Shown here piece by piece: positions 35,393-43,628 of a stretch of 64,000 nucleotides of DNA (its first letter is position 1; each line of letters starts with the position of its first letter). Source of the DNA: Kitasatospora sp. MAA4 (lineage in GTDB: Bacteria > Actinomycetota > Actinomycetes > Streptomycetales > Streptomycetaceae); the NCBI RefSeq assembly GCF_029893355.1, contig NZ_JARZAI010000032.1:1-64000 (forward strand). Reading direction: 5' to 3'. Under the pieces are notes generated by a model. It did not search any database. It saw only the letters and a program-made list of their open reading frames with translations, and was not told where the DNA came from. A program made the translations under genes and the position numbers.

Positions 35393-35429
35393 CGAAGGGG
35401 CGGTACCCGGATCGGGTACCGCCCCTTCG
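35393..35429. terminator. Terminator downstream of the POT transporter
   Basis: A perfect 17-bp stem (35393-35409 with 35413-35429) with loop GAT lies 16 bases past the stop of the minus-strand POT transporter. It isolates that gene from the lanthipeptide operon, whose promoter should lie in 35247-35392. Confidence 0.85.
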
Positions 35430-35445
35430 GTGTGAGGTCAGCGCG

Positions 35446-36954
35446 TCAGTGCACGTTGCCCATCAGCTTGATGACGTTCTTGCGGTACATCACCAGCGCG
35501 ACACCGGCCACTATCGCCGCCACGCCCTGGATCGCGAAGTACCAGGTGCTGCCGGTGGCGTTGCCCAGGCCGAGCTGGATGATCGCCGCGACGCAGTCGC
35601 CCGCCGTGACGGCGAGGAACCAGATACCCATCATCTGGCTGGCGTACTTCGCCGGGGCCAGCTTGGTGGTGACCGACAGGCCGACGGGGGAGAGGGTCAG
35701 CTCGCCGACCGTCTGCACCAGGTAGACCATGGCCAGCCAGAGCGGCGAGACCTTGACGCCACCGGTCGCGGCGGCCATCGCCAGCATCATCACCAGGAAG
35801 GAGGCGCCGATCATCAGCAGACCGAAGGCGAACTTCATGGTGGTGCTGGGGTTCTTCATGCGCCGGGCCAGCCAGACCCAGAGCCAGGCGAAGACCGGGG
35901 CCAGCGCCATGATGTACAGCGGGTTCAGCGACTGGAACCAGCTGGACGGGAACTTCCAGCCGAAGATCGACAGGTTGGTGCTGCTGTCGGCGAAGACGCT
36001 CAGCGTCGAACCGGACTGGTCGTAGATCATCCAGAAGACGGCCGCCACCACGAAGAACCAGATGTAGCCGCGGATCTTGGAGTGGTCGTCCGCGGTCAGG
36101 TCCTTGTCGCGCTTGATCCGGGCGAACACCACGATCGGGATCGCGATACCGGCGATCGACAGCGGCCAGACCGCCCAGTTGATGGTGAACGTGCCGCTCA
36201 GCACCACGACGCCGTAGAAGACCGCGGCCAGGGCCAGCCAGAAGGCGCCCTTGCGCAGCAGGGCGCTCTTCTCGACCGAGGTGATCGGCGAGCTGACGAC
36301 GCTGCTCTTGGGGCTGAGGTGGCGGGTGCCGAACAGGTACTGGCCCAGGCCCAGCGCCATGCCGATACCGGCGAGCGCGAAGCCGAGGTGCCAGTCGACG
36401 CTCTGTCCGACGGTGCCGATGACCAGCGGGGCGGCGAAGGCACCGAGGTTGATGCCCATGTAGAAGATGGTGAAGCCGCCGTCGCGACGCGGGTCGTTGG
36501 GCCCCTCGTAGAGGTGGCCGACCATCGTCGAGATGTTGGCCTTCAGCAGGCCGGAGCCGACCGCGATGAAGACCAGGCCGACGAAGAACGACGCCTCGAC
36601 CGGGACCGCCAGCAGGAAGTGGCCGATCATGATGATCGTCCCGCCGAGCGCGACCGTCTTGCGGGCACCGAGGAACCGGTCGGCGATCCAGCCGCCGGGC
36701 AGGGCCAGCAGGTAGACCATCGCGTTGTAGACGCTGTAGACGGCGGTCGCCGTGGCGACCGGCATCCCGAGACCGCCGTGCTTGTGGTCGGCGACCATGT
36801 AGATGACCAGCAGGGCGCGCATGCCGTAGAAGCTGAAGCGCTCCCACGTCTCGGTCATGAAGAGCGTGGCGAGTCCTCGGGGGTGCCCGAAGAAGGTCTT
36901 GCCGCCAGGCGGAGCCGGCGTGGTGCCGGCGTCCAGGGTGGTGGTTGACGCCAT
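35446..36954 (-). CDS. Proton-dependent oligopeptide transporter (POT/PTR2 family)
   Basis: A 502-residue, roughly 14-span membrane protein that takes up di- and tripeptides with protons. The family signature TETWERFSFYGMRALLVIYM (ExxERFxYYG) is at residues about 30-50, and FTIFYMGINLGAFAAPL (FYxxINxG) further on. The ATG at 36954 was chosen over upstream codons because it follows AAGGA and starts just before the conserved region. It lies next to the lanthipeptide locus but has its own terminator, so a link to the peptides is not indicated. Confidence 0.92.
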   Translation of the reverse strand: MASTTTLDAGTTPAPPGGKTFFGHPRGLATLFMTETWERFSFYGMRALLVIYMVADHKHGGLGMPVATATAVYSVYNAMVYLLALPGGWIADRFLGARKTVALGGTIIMIGHFLLAVPVEASFFVGLVFIAVGSGLLKANISTMVGHLYEGPNDPRRDGGFTIFYMGINLGAFAAPLVIGTVGQSVDWHLGFALAGIGMALGLGQYLFGTRHLSPKSSVVSSPITSVEKSALLRKGAFWLALAAVFYGVVVLSGTFTINWAVWPLSIAGIAIPIVVFARIKRDKDLTADDHSKIRGYIWFFVVAAVFWMIYDQSGSTLSVFADSSTNLSIFGWKFPSSWFQSLNPLYIMALAPVFAWLWVWLARRMKNPSTTMKFAFGLLMIGASFLVMMLAMAAATGGVKVSPLWLAMVYLVQTVGELTLSPVGLSVTTKLAPAKYASQMMGIWFLAVTAGDCVAAIIQLGLGNATGSTWYFAIQGVAAIVAGVALVMYRKNVIKLMGNVH

Positions 36955-37451
36955 CAGTAGTGGTTCCTTGCCTGAGTCTGACTGGGACGCGCCGCCAAGG
37001 GGGGTGGAGGCGGGCGTCCGAACACCGCGGGGCTCCTGCGGACTTCTGGGGGCAGGGGGTATCCGCAGTACACGACACGGGGACGCGACCACTGTACGTC
37101 CGCTTTTTCACTGACATCGGCGCATAAAGAACACCAAAACGGTAACGGGCCGCTGAAGTTCTACGCGCGAGGATCTTCTTAATCGATGGTAATCCAGCCA
37201 GAAGCCCTTCGAAGCCATGGTCCAACTGCGGGATCTTCGCCTCGGCGGGGTGCACGACCGGCACTGCGGCCGATACCTGGGGGAACCCGTGCGATCACCC
37301 GGTGTGAACTACTTCACAGCGGCCGAACGGCCCTGTGCCCCGCCGTGCGAACCCTCAGTTCACGGTCGGTCACGGGCCGGTCGGGTCCGGGCGCGGGACC
37401 GGTTGATCCGGAGCGACGATCAGCGGCGTCCGAGCGGACTACCATCGCCCC
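36955..37451. other. 497-bp divergent intergenic region
   Basis: No convincing gene. It is the divergent regulatory region of the POT transporter and the response regulator, with an AT-rich segment at about 37085-37200 and the Crp-type palindrome at 37303-37318. Confidence 0.5.
37303..37318. promoter_or_regulatory. Crp-type palindrome upstream of the response regulator
   Basis: TGTGAACTACTTCACA is a perfect 16-bp palindrome that matches the classical TGTGA-N6-TCACA Crp half-sites exactly. It lies 133 bp upstream of the response regulator start. A cAMP-making cya is in the same window. Binding by the streptomycete Crp homologue is an inference. Confidence 0.5.
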
Positions 37452-38126
37452 ATGACCTGTGTGCTGCTCGCCGAGGACGACCCCGCAATCTCGGAACCGC
37501 TGGCCCGCGCGCTCCGGCGCGAGGGCTACGAGGTGCTCGTCCGGGAGGACGGCCCGTCAGCCCTGGAAGCCGGCCTGGAGGAAGAGGTCGACCTGGTCGT
37601 CCTGGACCTCGGCCTGCCGCGGATGGACGGTCTTGAGGTCTGCCGCCGCCTGCGCGCCGACGGCAAGAGCTGCCCCGTCCTGGTGCTCACCGCGCGCGCC
37701 GACGAGGTGGACACCGTGGTCGGCCTGGACGCCGGCGCGGACGACTACGTGACGAAGCCGTTCCGGCTGGCCGAACTGCTCGCCCGGGTCCGCGCGCTGC
37801 TGCGCCGCGGCAACGTCGACTCGCTCTCCACCGGCGCGCACGGTGTCCGGATCGACATCGAGTCGCACCGCGCCTGGGTCGGCGAGGAGGAGCTGACGCT
37901 CTCCGCCAAGGAGTTCGAGCTGCTGCGGGTGCTGGTCCGGGACGCCGGGCGGGTGGTCACCCGCGAGGACATCATGCGCCAGGTCTGGGACACCACCTGG
38001 TGGACCTCGACCAAGACACTGGACATGCACATCTCCTGGCTGCGCAAGAAGCTCGGCGACGACGCCACCAACCCGCGCTACATCGCCACCGTCCGCGGCG
38101 TCGGCTTCCGCTTCGAGAAGAACTGA
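37452..38126 (+). CDS. OmpR-family response regulator
   Basis: A 224-residue two-domain regulator. The receiver domain has the acidic pair in LLAEDD, the phosphoacceptor Asp in VVLDLGLPRMDG, the conserved Thr in LVLTAR and Lys in YVTKPF. The C-terminal winged helix has LSAKEFELLRVLVRDAGRVV and DMHISWLRKKLG...YIATVRGVGFRFE. It pairs with the histidine kinase starting at 38774, but a toxin-antitoxin module on the opposite strand separates them. The target genes are unknown. Confidence 0.94.
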   Translation: MTCVLLAEDDPAISEPLARALRREGYEVLVREDGPSALEAGLEEEVDLVVLDLGLPRMDGLEVCRRLRADGKSCPVLVLTARADEVDTVVGLDAGADDYVTKPFRLAELLARVRALLRRGNVDSLSTGAHGVRIDIESHRAWVGEEELTLSAKEFELLRVLVRDAGRVVTREDIMRQVWDTTWWTSTKTLDMHISWLRKKLGDDATNPRYIATVRGVGFRFEKN

Positions 38127-38141
38127 CGAACCTCTGGGTGG

Positions 38142-38399
38142 TCAGTAGCGGTAGCGGGCCTTGAGGATCTTGATCTCCTTCTCGTCGGCCCGGTACACCA
38201 GCCGATGCTCGTCGTCGATCCGCCGGGACCAGTAGCCGGCCAGGTCGCCCTTGAGGGGCTCTGGCTTGCCGATCCCGCTGAAGGGGTCACGTTGGATCTC
38301 GCCGGTCAGGCGGGTGATCCGCTGTGCCATCTTCCGGTTCGACCCGAGCCAGAAGAGGAAGTCCTCCCAGCCGTCCGGGTCGAAGTGGACACTCCTCAT
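38142..38399 (-). CDS. YoeB/Txe-family mRNA interferase toxin
   Basis: An 85-residue RelE-superfamily toxin: FDPDGWEDFLFWLGSNRK, GIGKPEPLKGDLAGYWSRRI and DEHRLVY match YoeB closely. YoeB cleaves mRNA on the ribosome. Glu (in KPEPLK) and Arg (in EHRLVY) of the catalytic set are present, but the C-terminal RYHY of E. coli YoeB is ARYRY here, so the catalytic His is Arg. Its start overlaps the antitoxin stop by four bases (ATGA). Activity may be reduced; the fold and antitoxin pairing look intact. Confidence 0.9.
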   Translation of the reverse strand: MRSVHFDPDGWEDFLFWLGSNRKMAQRITRLTGEIQRDPFSGIGKPEPLKGDLAGYWSRRIDDEHRLVYRADEKEIKILKARYRY

Positions 38400-38668
38400 A
38401 CCTCACCGGCCAGGGCTTCCAGCTCCTCCATGGTCTTGCTGACCGTCGGGCTGGATGCCTTGTCCCTGGCGACGGCTTCCATGAGCCGCCTGGCGTTGGC
38501 GGGCGACCGCAGAAGGTAGATGGTCTCCTGCCACGAGTCGTAGTCGTCGGCCGACATGAGGACCGCGTCGCCGGCCTTCGAGGTGATCCGCACAGGAACG
38601 TGGTCGTCGTTCACCTGCTGGATCAGAGGGAAAAGGCGTGTCCTCGCGTCGCTGGCGCTTATGGCCAT
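38396..38668 (-). CDS. YefM/Phd-family antitoxin
   Basis: A 90-residue antitoxin beginning MAISASDARTRLFPLIQQVN, the DNA-binding N-terminal domain of the Phd/YefM family, with PVRITSKAGDAVLMSADDYDSWQET next and a C-terminal toxin-binding tail. It neutralises the YoeB-type toxin encoded downstream and should repress its own promoter through the GTAC-core sites upstream. Confidence 0.92.
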   Translation of the reverse strand: MAISASDARTRLFPLIQQVNDDHVPVRITSKAGDAVLMSADDYDSWQETIYLLRSPANARRLMEAVARDKASSPTVSKTMEELEALAGEV

Positions 38669-38685
38669 GGCTGCCCTCCGTAGGC

Positions 38686-38726
38686 TGTACTGAACTGGTA
38701 CGAGTTAACGGTACCGGTCATGTACG
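38686..38726. promoter_or_regulatory. Putative YefM-YoeB operator with four GTAC cores
   Basis: GTAC occurs at 38687, 38698, 38711 and 38722, that is two pairs with 11-bp spacing separated by 13 bp, directly upstream of the antitoxin start. E. coli YefM-YoeB binds TGTACA-core palindromes spaced about one turn apart, so this is a plausible autoregulatory operator. It also lies in front of the histidine kinase on the other strand. Confidence 0.55.
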
Positions 38727-38773
38727 GTTTTTGGTGTCCTGGGCGGCCGGTCGCAGGCGGGTACGCTGGTTCC

Positions 38774-40018
38774 GTGAAACGCAGGATGATCAACTCGCTG
38801 CTGGGCGTGGTCCTGGTGGTCGTGGTGGTGTTCTGCGTACCCCTGGCCCTGGTCGAGAAGCAGACCATCGTCAACGCCGCCCAGGAGCGGGTGGACGCCA
38901 CCGCGTTCCGGGTGCTCGGCCTGGTCGAGAGTCGGCTCGCGGCGGGTGAGCCGGTCACCGGGGAGCGGATCGGCAGTCAGGTCACCGACGGCTACTACGC
39001 CGAGATCCAGATCCCCGGCATGCAGCCGATCGTGATCGGCCAACGGCCCTCCGGCAGCCACCCGTTGACGGCCAGCGAGACCGGCGCCAGCGGCGAGACG
39101 GTGACCGTGCAGCAGTCCCGCGCCACCGTCCAGCACGACATCGGCAGCATGCTGATCCTGCTCGGCGCGGTCGCGCTGCTCGCGGTGCAGGCCGCGGTGG
39201 CGCTGGCGGTCTGGCAGGCCAAACGGCTGGCCCGCCCGCTGACCGACCTCGCCGAGACCGCCGAACGCCTCGGCTCCGGCGACCCGCGCCCGCGCGACCG
39301 GCGCTACGGGGTGCCCGAACTGGACCGGATCGCCGAGGTGCTGGACGCCAGCGCCGAGCGGATCGCCCGGATGCTCACGGCCGAGCGCCGGCTCGCCGCC
39401 GACGCCTCGCACCAGCTGCGCACCCCGCTCACCGCGCTCTCCATGCGGCTGGAGGAGATCACCGCACTGGCCCAGGAGCCGGAGACCGTCCGCGAGGAGG
39501 CCACCATCGCGCTCCAGCAGGTCGAGCGGCTCACCGACGTGGTCCAGCGGCTGCTCACCAACCAGCGCGACACGCACGGCCCGACCGCCGGCGGCTTCGA
39601 CCTGGACGAGGTGATCAAGCAGCAGCGCGAGGAGTGGGGGCCCTCGCTGCGCGGCAGCGGGCGGCGGCTGGTGATCGAGGGCCTGGCCGGGATCACCGCG
39701 CTGGGGACCCCGGGGACGGTCTCCCAGGTGCTGGCGACCCTGATCGAGAACACCCTGATGCACGGCGCGGGAACGGTCACCGTACGCGTGCGGGCCTCCG
39801 GCAGCTCGGTGGTGATCGAGGTGCAGGACGAGGGCGCGGGCGTGCCGCCCGAGCTCGGCAACCGGGTCTTCGAGCGGACGGTCAGCGGCCACAACTCCAC
39901 CGGCATCGGCCTGGCGGTCGCCCGCGACCTCGCCGAGGCGGACGGCGGACGGCTGGAACTGCTCGCGCTCCAGCCGCCGGTCTTCGCACTCTTCCTGGGC
40001 CGGGTCACCACCCGGTAG
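38774..40018 (+). CDS. Two-component sensor histidine kinase
   Basis: A 414-residue membrane kinase: a first span near the N-terminus (SLLGVVLVVVVVFCVPLAL), an extracytoplasmic loop of about 95 residues, a second span (MLILLGAVALLAVQAAVALAV), a HAMP-like linker, the phosphoacceptor ASHQLRTPLTAL, then an HATPase with TLIENTLMHG, VQDEGAGVPPE and NSTGIGLAVARDLAEADGG. The GTG at 38774 is the start nearest the first span. It is the probable partner of the OmpR-type regulator 650 bp upstream. Confidence 0.93.
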   Translation: MKRRMINSLLGVVLVVVVVFCVPLALVEKQTIVNAAQERVDATAFRVLGLVESRLAAGEPVTGERIGSQVTDGYYAEIQIPGMQPIVIGQRPSGSHPLTASETGASGETVTVQQSRATVQHDIGSMLILLGAVALLAVQAAVALAVWQAKRLARPLTDLAETAERLGSGDPRPRDRRYGVPELDRIAEVLDASAERIARMLTAERRLAADASHQLRTPLTALSMRLEEITALAQEPETVREEATIALQQVERLTDVVQRLLTNQRDTHGPTAGGFDLDEVIKQQREEWGPSLRGSGRRLVIEGLAGITALGTPGTVSQVLATLIENTLMHGAGTVTVRVRASGSSVVIEVQDEGAGVPPELGNRVFERTVSGHNSTGIGLAVARDLAEADGGRLELLALQPPVFALFLGRVTTR

Positions 40019-40021
40019 GAG

Positions 40022-40558
40022 TCACTTCACGTAGTGGGCGGAGTCCTCGGTGGCCAGGATCCGCTCGGCCTGCGCGACGACCTTGACGTCCGTCTCGGGC
40101 TCGGCCAGCTCCGGCATCGCCTTGAAGACCCAGGTGCGGTACGAGAAGAAGCGGAACAGCGTGCCGAGACCGGTGCCGAACGCCTTCGAGAGGTTGTACG
40201 CGATCGTGCCGTGCAGGCCCAGCGTGTAGGTGGAGAACCAGAGCGTGCCGTTCTCGATCAGCATGCCGATGCCGCTGAAGATCAGGAAGAGGGTGATCTC
40301 GCGGCGGCGCGAGGCCGCGTCGCTGTCGCGGTAGACCCAGTAGCGGTAGCCCAGGTAGTTGACGACGATCGCGACCGCCGTACCGATCACCGAGCAGCGC
40401 ACGGGCGCCCAGCCGGTCGCGTGGATCGCGAGGTTGGAGACCCCGAAGTTCACGAAGATGCCGACCAGCCCGACTATCCCGAACTTCACCACCTCGCCGG
40501 AGGCACCGCGCAGGCGCTGCAGCAGGGAGGGACTTGAGTGATCGCTGGTCGTGGTCAT
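40022..40558 (-). CDS. GtrA-family membrane protein
   Basis: A 178-residue protein with four predicted spans and the GtrA pattern (VKFGIVGLVGIFVNFGVSNL, VIGTAVAIVVNYLGYRYWVYRD, FGTGLGTLFRFFSYRTWVF). GtrA-like proteins are thought to help move lipid-linked sugars across the membrane for cell-surface glycosylation. The ATG at 40558 is preceded by AGGAG. It converges with the histidine kinase (three-base gap) and is divergent from purK. Confidence 0.88.
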   Translation of the reverse strand: MTTTSDHSSPSLLQRLRGASGEVVKFGIVGLVGIFVNFGVSNLAIHATGWAPVRCSVIGTAVAIVVNYLGYRYWVYRDSDAASRRREITLFLIFSGIGMLIENGTLWFSTYTLGLHGTIAYNLSKAFGTGLGTLFRFFSYRTWVFKAMPELAEPETDVKVVAQAERILATEDSAHYVK

Positions 40559-40735
40559 CCGCAGAGGTCTCCTGTGCCTGCTCAACTAAGAGGATTACGC
40601 CGTCCGCGTGGTCCGGCCATCCAGGCTACCGGCTCTTCATGAGGGATCCCTGCGAGCCGACTGCCCCCGATCGCCCCGCCGAGCGCCCCCGGCCGCCGGT
40701 ACACCGCCCCCGACCGGCCCGGATATCCTGGCAGC

Positions 40736-41893
40736 GTGACTTTCCCGGGCAGCGCAAAATTTCCAGTGGTGGGCATGGTCGGCGGCGGGCAGCTGGCGCG
40801 CATGGCACACCAGGCCGGCATCCCGCTCGGAGTGCGGTTCAAACTCCTTGCCGACACCCCGCAGGACTCCGCCTCGCAGGTGGTCTCCGACGTCGTCCTC
40901 GGCGACTACCGGGACCTGGAGACCCTGCGCCGCTTCGCGGCCGACTGCGACGTGGTCACCTTCGACCACGAGCACGTCCCCACCGAGCACCTGCGGGCCC
41001 TGCAGGCCGACGGCATCGCCGTGCGGCCCGGCCCCGAGGCGCTGGTGAACGCGCAGGACAAGGGCGTGATGCGGGCCACCCTGGACGCCATCGGCGTGCC
41101 CTGCCCGCGCCACCGCCTGGTCGCCGACCCGGCTGACGTGACCGCGTTCGCCAACGAGGGCGCGGGCTACCCCGTCGTGCTGAAGACCGTCCGCGGCGGC
41201 TACGACGGCAAGGGCGTCTGGGTCGTCGACGACGAGGAGCAGGCCCACGCGCCGTTCCTGGCCGGCGTCGCGGTGCTGGCCGAGGAGAAGGTCGACTACC
41301 TGCGCGAGCTCGCCGCCAACGTGGTGCGCTCGCCCAGCGGCCAGGCGGTCGCCTACCCGGTGGTGGAGAGCCTCCAGGAGAACGGCGTCTGCGCCGAGGT
41401 CACCGCCCCCGCCCCCGACCTGGACCCGGTGCTGGCCGGCGAGGCCCAGGCGCTCGCGCTGCGGATCGCCGGGGAGCTGGACATCACCGGCCACCTGGCA
41501 GTCGAGCTGTTCCAGACCCGGGACGGCCGGATCCTGGTCAACGAGCTCGCCATGCGCCCGCACAACTCCGGCCACTGGTCGATCGACGGCGCGGTCACCT
41601 CGCAGTTCGAGAACCACCTACGCGCGGTGCTCGACCTCCCGCTCGGGGACCCCCGCCCCCGCGCGAAGTGGACCGTGATGGTCAACGTCCTGGGCGGCGA
41701 CTACCCGGACATGTACCACGCCTTCCTGCACTGCATGGCCCGCGACCCCGGCCTGCGGATCCACATGTACGGCAAGGACGTGAAGCCCGGCCGCAAGGTC
41801 GGCCACGTCACCGTCTTCGGGGACGACCTCGACGACGTGCGCGAGCGCGCCCGCCACGCGGCCGCTTACCTGAGAGGAACCATCACCGAATGA
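40736..41893 (+). CDS. purK: N5-carboxyaminoimidazole ribonucleotide synthase
   Basis: A 385-residue ATP-grasp enzyme that makes N5-CAIR from AIR, ATP and bicarbonate in purine synthesis. Motifs: VGMVGGGQLARMAHQAG at the start, DVVTFDHEHVPTEHL, PVVLKTVRGGYDGKGVWVV and ILVNELAMRPHNSGHWSIDG near the ATP/Mg site. The GTG at 40736 gives the normal N-terminus. Its stop overlaps the purE start (ATGA), so the two steps are coupled. Confidence 0.95.
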   Translation: MTFPGSAKFPVVGMVGGGQLARMAHQAGIPLGVRFKLLADTPQDSASQVVSDVVLGDYRDLETLRRFAADCDVVTFDHEHVPTEHLRALQADGIAVRPGPEALVNAQDKGVMRATLDAIGVPCPRHRLVADPADVTAFANEGAGYPVVLKTVRGGYDGKGVWVVDDEEQAHAPFLAGVAVLAEEKVDYLRELAANVVRSPSGQAVAYPVVESLQENGVCAEVTAPAPDLDPVLAGEAQALALRIAGELDITGHLAVELFQTRDGRILVNELAMRPHNSGHWSIDGAVTSQFENHLRAVLDLPLGDPRPRAKWTVMVNVLGGDYPDMYHAFLHCMARDPGLRIHMYGKDVKPGRKVGHVTVFGDDLDDVRERARHAAAYLRGTITE

Positions 41894-42423
41894 GTGCCCC
41901 CACCACTCCTTGTGTCGGCATCGTCATGGGCTCCGACTCCGACTGGCCGGTGATGGAGGCCGCCGCGCAGGCGCTGGACGAGTTCGAGGTCCGCTACGAG
42001 GTCGACGTGCTCTCCGCGCACCGGATGCCGCGCGAGATGATCACGTACGGCGAGAACGCCCACAAGCGCGGCCTCAAGGCGATCATCGCGGGCGCCGGCG
42101 GCGCCGCCCACCTGCCGGGCATGCTGGCCTCGGTGACCCCGCTGCCGGTGATCGGCGTCCCGGTGCCGCTGCGCTACCTGGACGGCATGGACAGCCTGAT
42201 GTCCATCGTCCAGATGCCGGCCGGCGTGCCGGTGGCCACCGTCTCCATCGCCGGAGCCCGCAACGCGGGCCTGCTGGCGGTCCGGATGCTCGCCGCCTTC
42301 GACACCGAACTCACCGAGCGGATGGTCGACTTCCAGGCCGAGCTGAACACCCAGGCCACCGACAAGGGCAAGAAGCTGCGCGCCAAGGTGGCCGGGTCGA
42401 GCGCCTTCGGCTTCGGAAAGTAG
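41890..42423 (+). CDS. purE: N5-carboxyaminoimidazole ribonucleotide mutase
   Basis: A 177-residue class I PurE that converts N5-CAIR to CAIR. GIVMGSDSDWPVMEAAAQ at the N-terminus, SAHRMPREMITYGENAHKRG, AGAGGAAHLPGMLAS and SLMSIVQMPAGVPVATV are all standard. It starts inside the purK stop. A dipeptidase gene starts 14 bp after its stop. Confidence 0.96.
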   Translation: MSAPTTPCVGIVMGSDSDWPVMEAAAQALDEFEVRYEVDVLSAHRMPREMITYGENAHKRGLKAIIAGAGGAAHLPGMLASVTPLPVIGVPVPLRYLDGMDSLMSIVQMPAGVPVATVSIAGARNAGLLAVRMLAAFDTELTERMVDFQAELNTQATDKGKKLRAKVAGSSAFGFGK

Positions 42424-42437
42424 CAGAATCGGGGGTC

Positions 42438-43628
42438 ATGGACCCTCAGCTGCTCGCCCGCGCCCGTGCCCTGCTCGTCGACGCCCCCGTGGTGGACGGT
42501 CACAACGACCTCCCCTGGGCGATGCGTTCCCAGGTCGGCTACGACCTGGACGCGATCGACCTGGCCGCGGACCAGAGCGACCGCCTGCACACCGACCTCG
42601 ACCGGCTCCGGGCCGGCGGGGTGGGTGCGCAGTTCTGGTCGGTCTTCGTGCGCTCGGACTTCGCCGGTGACCAGGCCGTCAGCGCGACGCTGGAGCAGAT
42701 CGACTTCGTCCGCGCGCTGGTCGACCGGTTCCCCGAGCGGCTGCGGCTGGCGCTGACCGCCGACGACATGGAGGCCGCCCGGGCCGACGGGCGGATCGCC
42801 TCGCTGATGGGCGCCGAGGGCGGACACAGCATCAACTCCTCGCTGGCCACCCTGCGGGCGCTGCACCAGCTGGGCGTGCGCTACATGACGCTCACCCACA
42901 ACGACAACGTGCCGTGGGCGGACTCGGCCACCGACGCGCCGGCCGCGGGCGGGCTCACCGCGTTCGGAGTGGAGGTCGTCCGGGAGATGAACCGGCTCGG
43001 CATGCTGGTCGACCTCTCGCACGTCTCCGCCGACACCATGCGCGACGCGCTGCGGGTCAGCGAGGCGCCGGTGATCTTCTCGCACTCCTCGTCCCGCGCG
43101 GTCTGCGACCACCCGCGCAACATCCCGGACGACGTGCTGGCGTTGCTGCCCGCCAACGGCGGCGTGGCGATGGCCACCTTCGTGCCGAAGTTCATCCTGC
43201 CGGCCGCCGTCGAGTGGACCGCCCTCGCGGACGCCAACATGGAGGCGCACGGCCTGCACGCCCTGGAGCACACCCCCGATGCGATGAAGGTGCACCACGC
43301 CTTCGAGGCCGAGCACCCGCGCCCGCTGGCCACCGCCGCCACCGTCGCCGACCACCTGGACCACATGCGCGAGGTGGCCGGCATCGACCACCTGGGCATC
43401 GGCGGCGACTTCGACGGCACCGCGTTCGTCCCGGCCGACCTGGGCGACGTCGCGGGCTACCCCAACCTGGTCGCCGAACTGCTCGGCCGCCGCTGGTCGG
43501 AGGCCGACCTGGCCAAGCTCACCTGGCAGAACGCCGTCCGCACCCTGCGCGCAGCCGAGGACGCGGCCCGCGCGTTGCAGACCACCCGCCGGCCGTCCAT
43601 CGCCACGCTGGCCGAGCTGGACTCCTAG
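42438..43628 (+). CDS. Membrane/renal-type dipeptidase (M19 family)
   Basis: A 396-residue zinc dipeptidase. The metal HxD is in VVDGHNDLPWA, with GAEGGHSI, YMTLTHNDNVPWADSA, LVDLSHVS, PVIFSHSSSRAVCDHPRN and GIGGDFDGT. There is no signal peptide, so it acts in the cytoplasm on dipeptides. It follows purE closely and may be co-transcribed with it. Its stop codon overlaps the stop of the next, convergent gene (CTAG at 43625-43628). Confidence 0.93.
   Translation: MDPQLLARARALLVDAPVVDGHNDLPWAMRSQVGYDLDAIDLAADQSDRLHTDLDRLRAGGVGAQFWSVFVRSDFAGDQAVSATLEQIDFVRALVDRFPERLRLALTADDMEAARADGRIASLMGAEGGHSINSSLATLRALHQLGVRYMTLTHNDNVPWADSATDAPAAGGLTAFGVEVVREMNRLGMLVDLSHVSADTMRDALRVSEAPVIFSHSSSRAVCDHPRNIPDDVLALLPANGGVAMATFVPKFILPAAVEWTALADANMEAHGLHALEHTPDAMKVHHAFEAEHPRPLATAATVADHLDHMREVAGIDHLGIGGDFDGTAFVPADLGDVAGYPNLVAELLGRRWSEADLAKLTWQNAVRTLRAAEDAARALQTTRRPSIATLAELDS

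Noticed and set aside
35446..36954. POT transporter as the exporter for the lanthipeptides
   Set aside because: It belongs to an importer family for di- and tripeptides and is cut off from the lanthipeptide locus by a perfect terminator.
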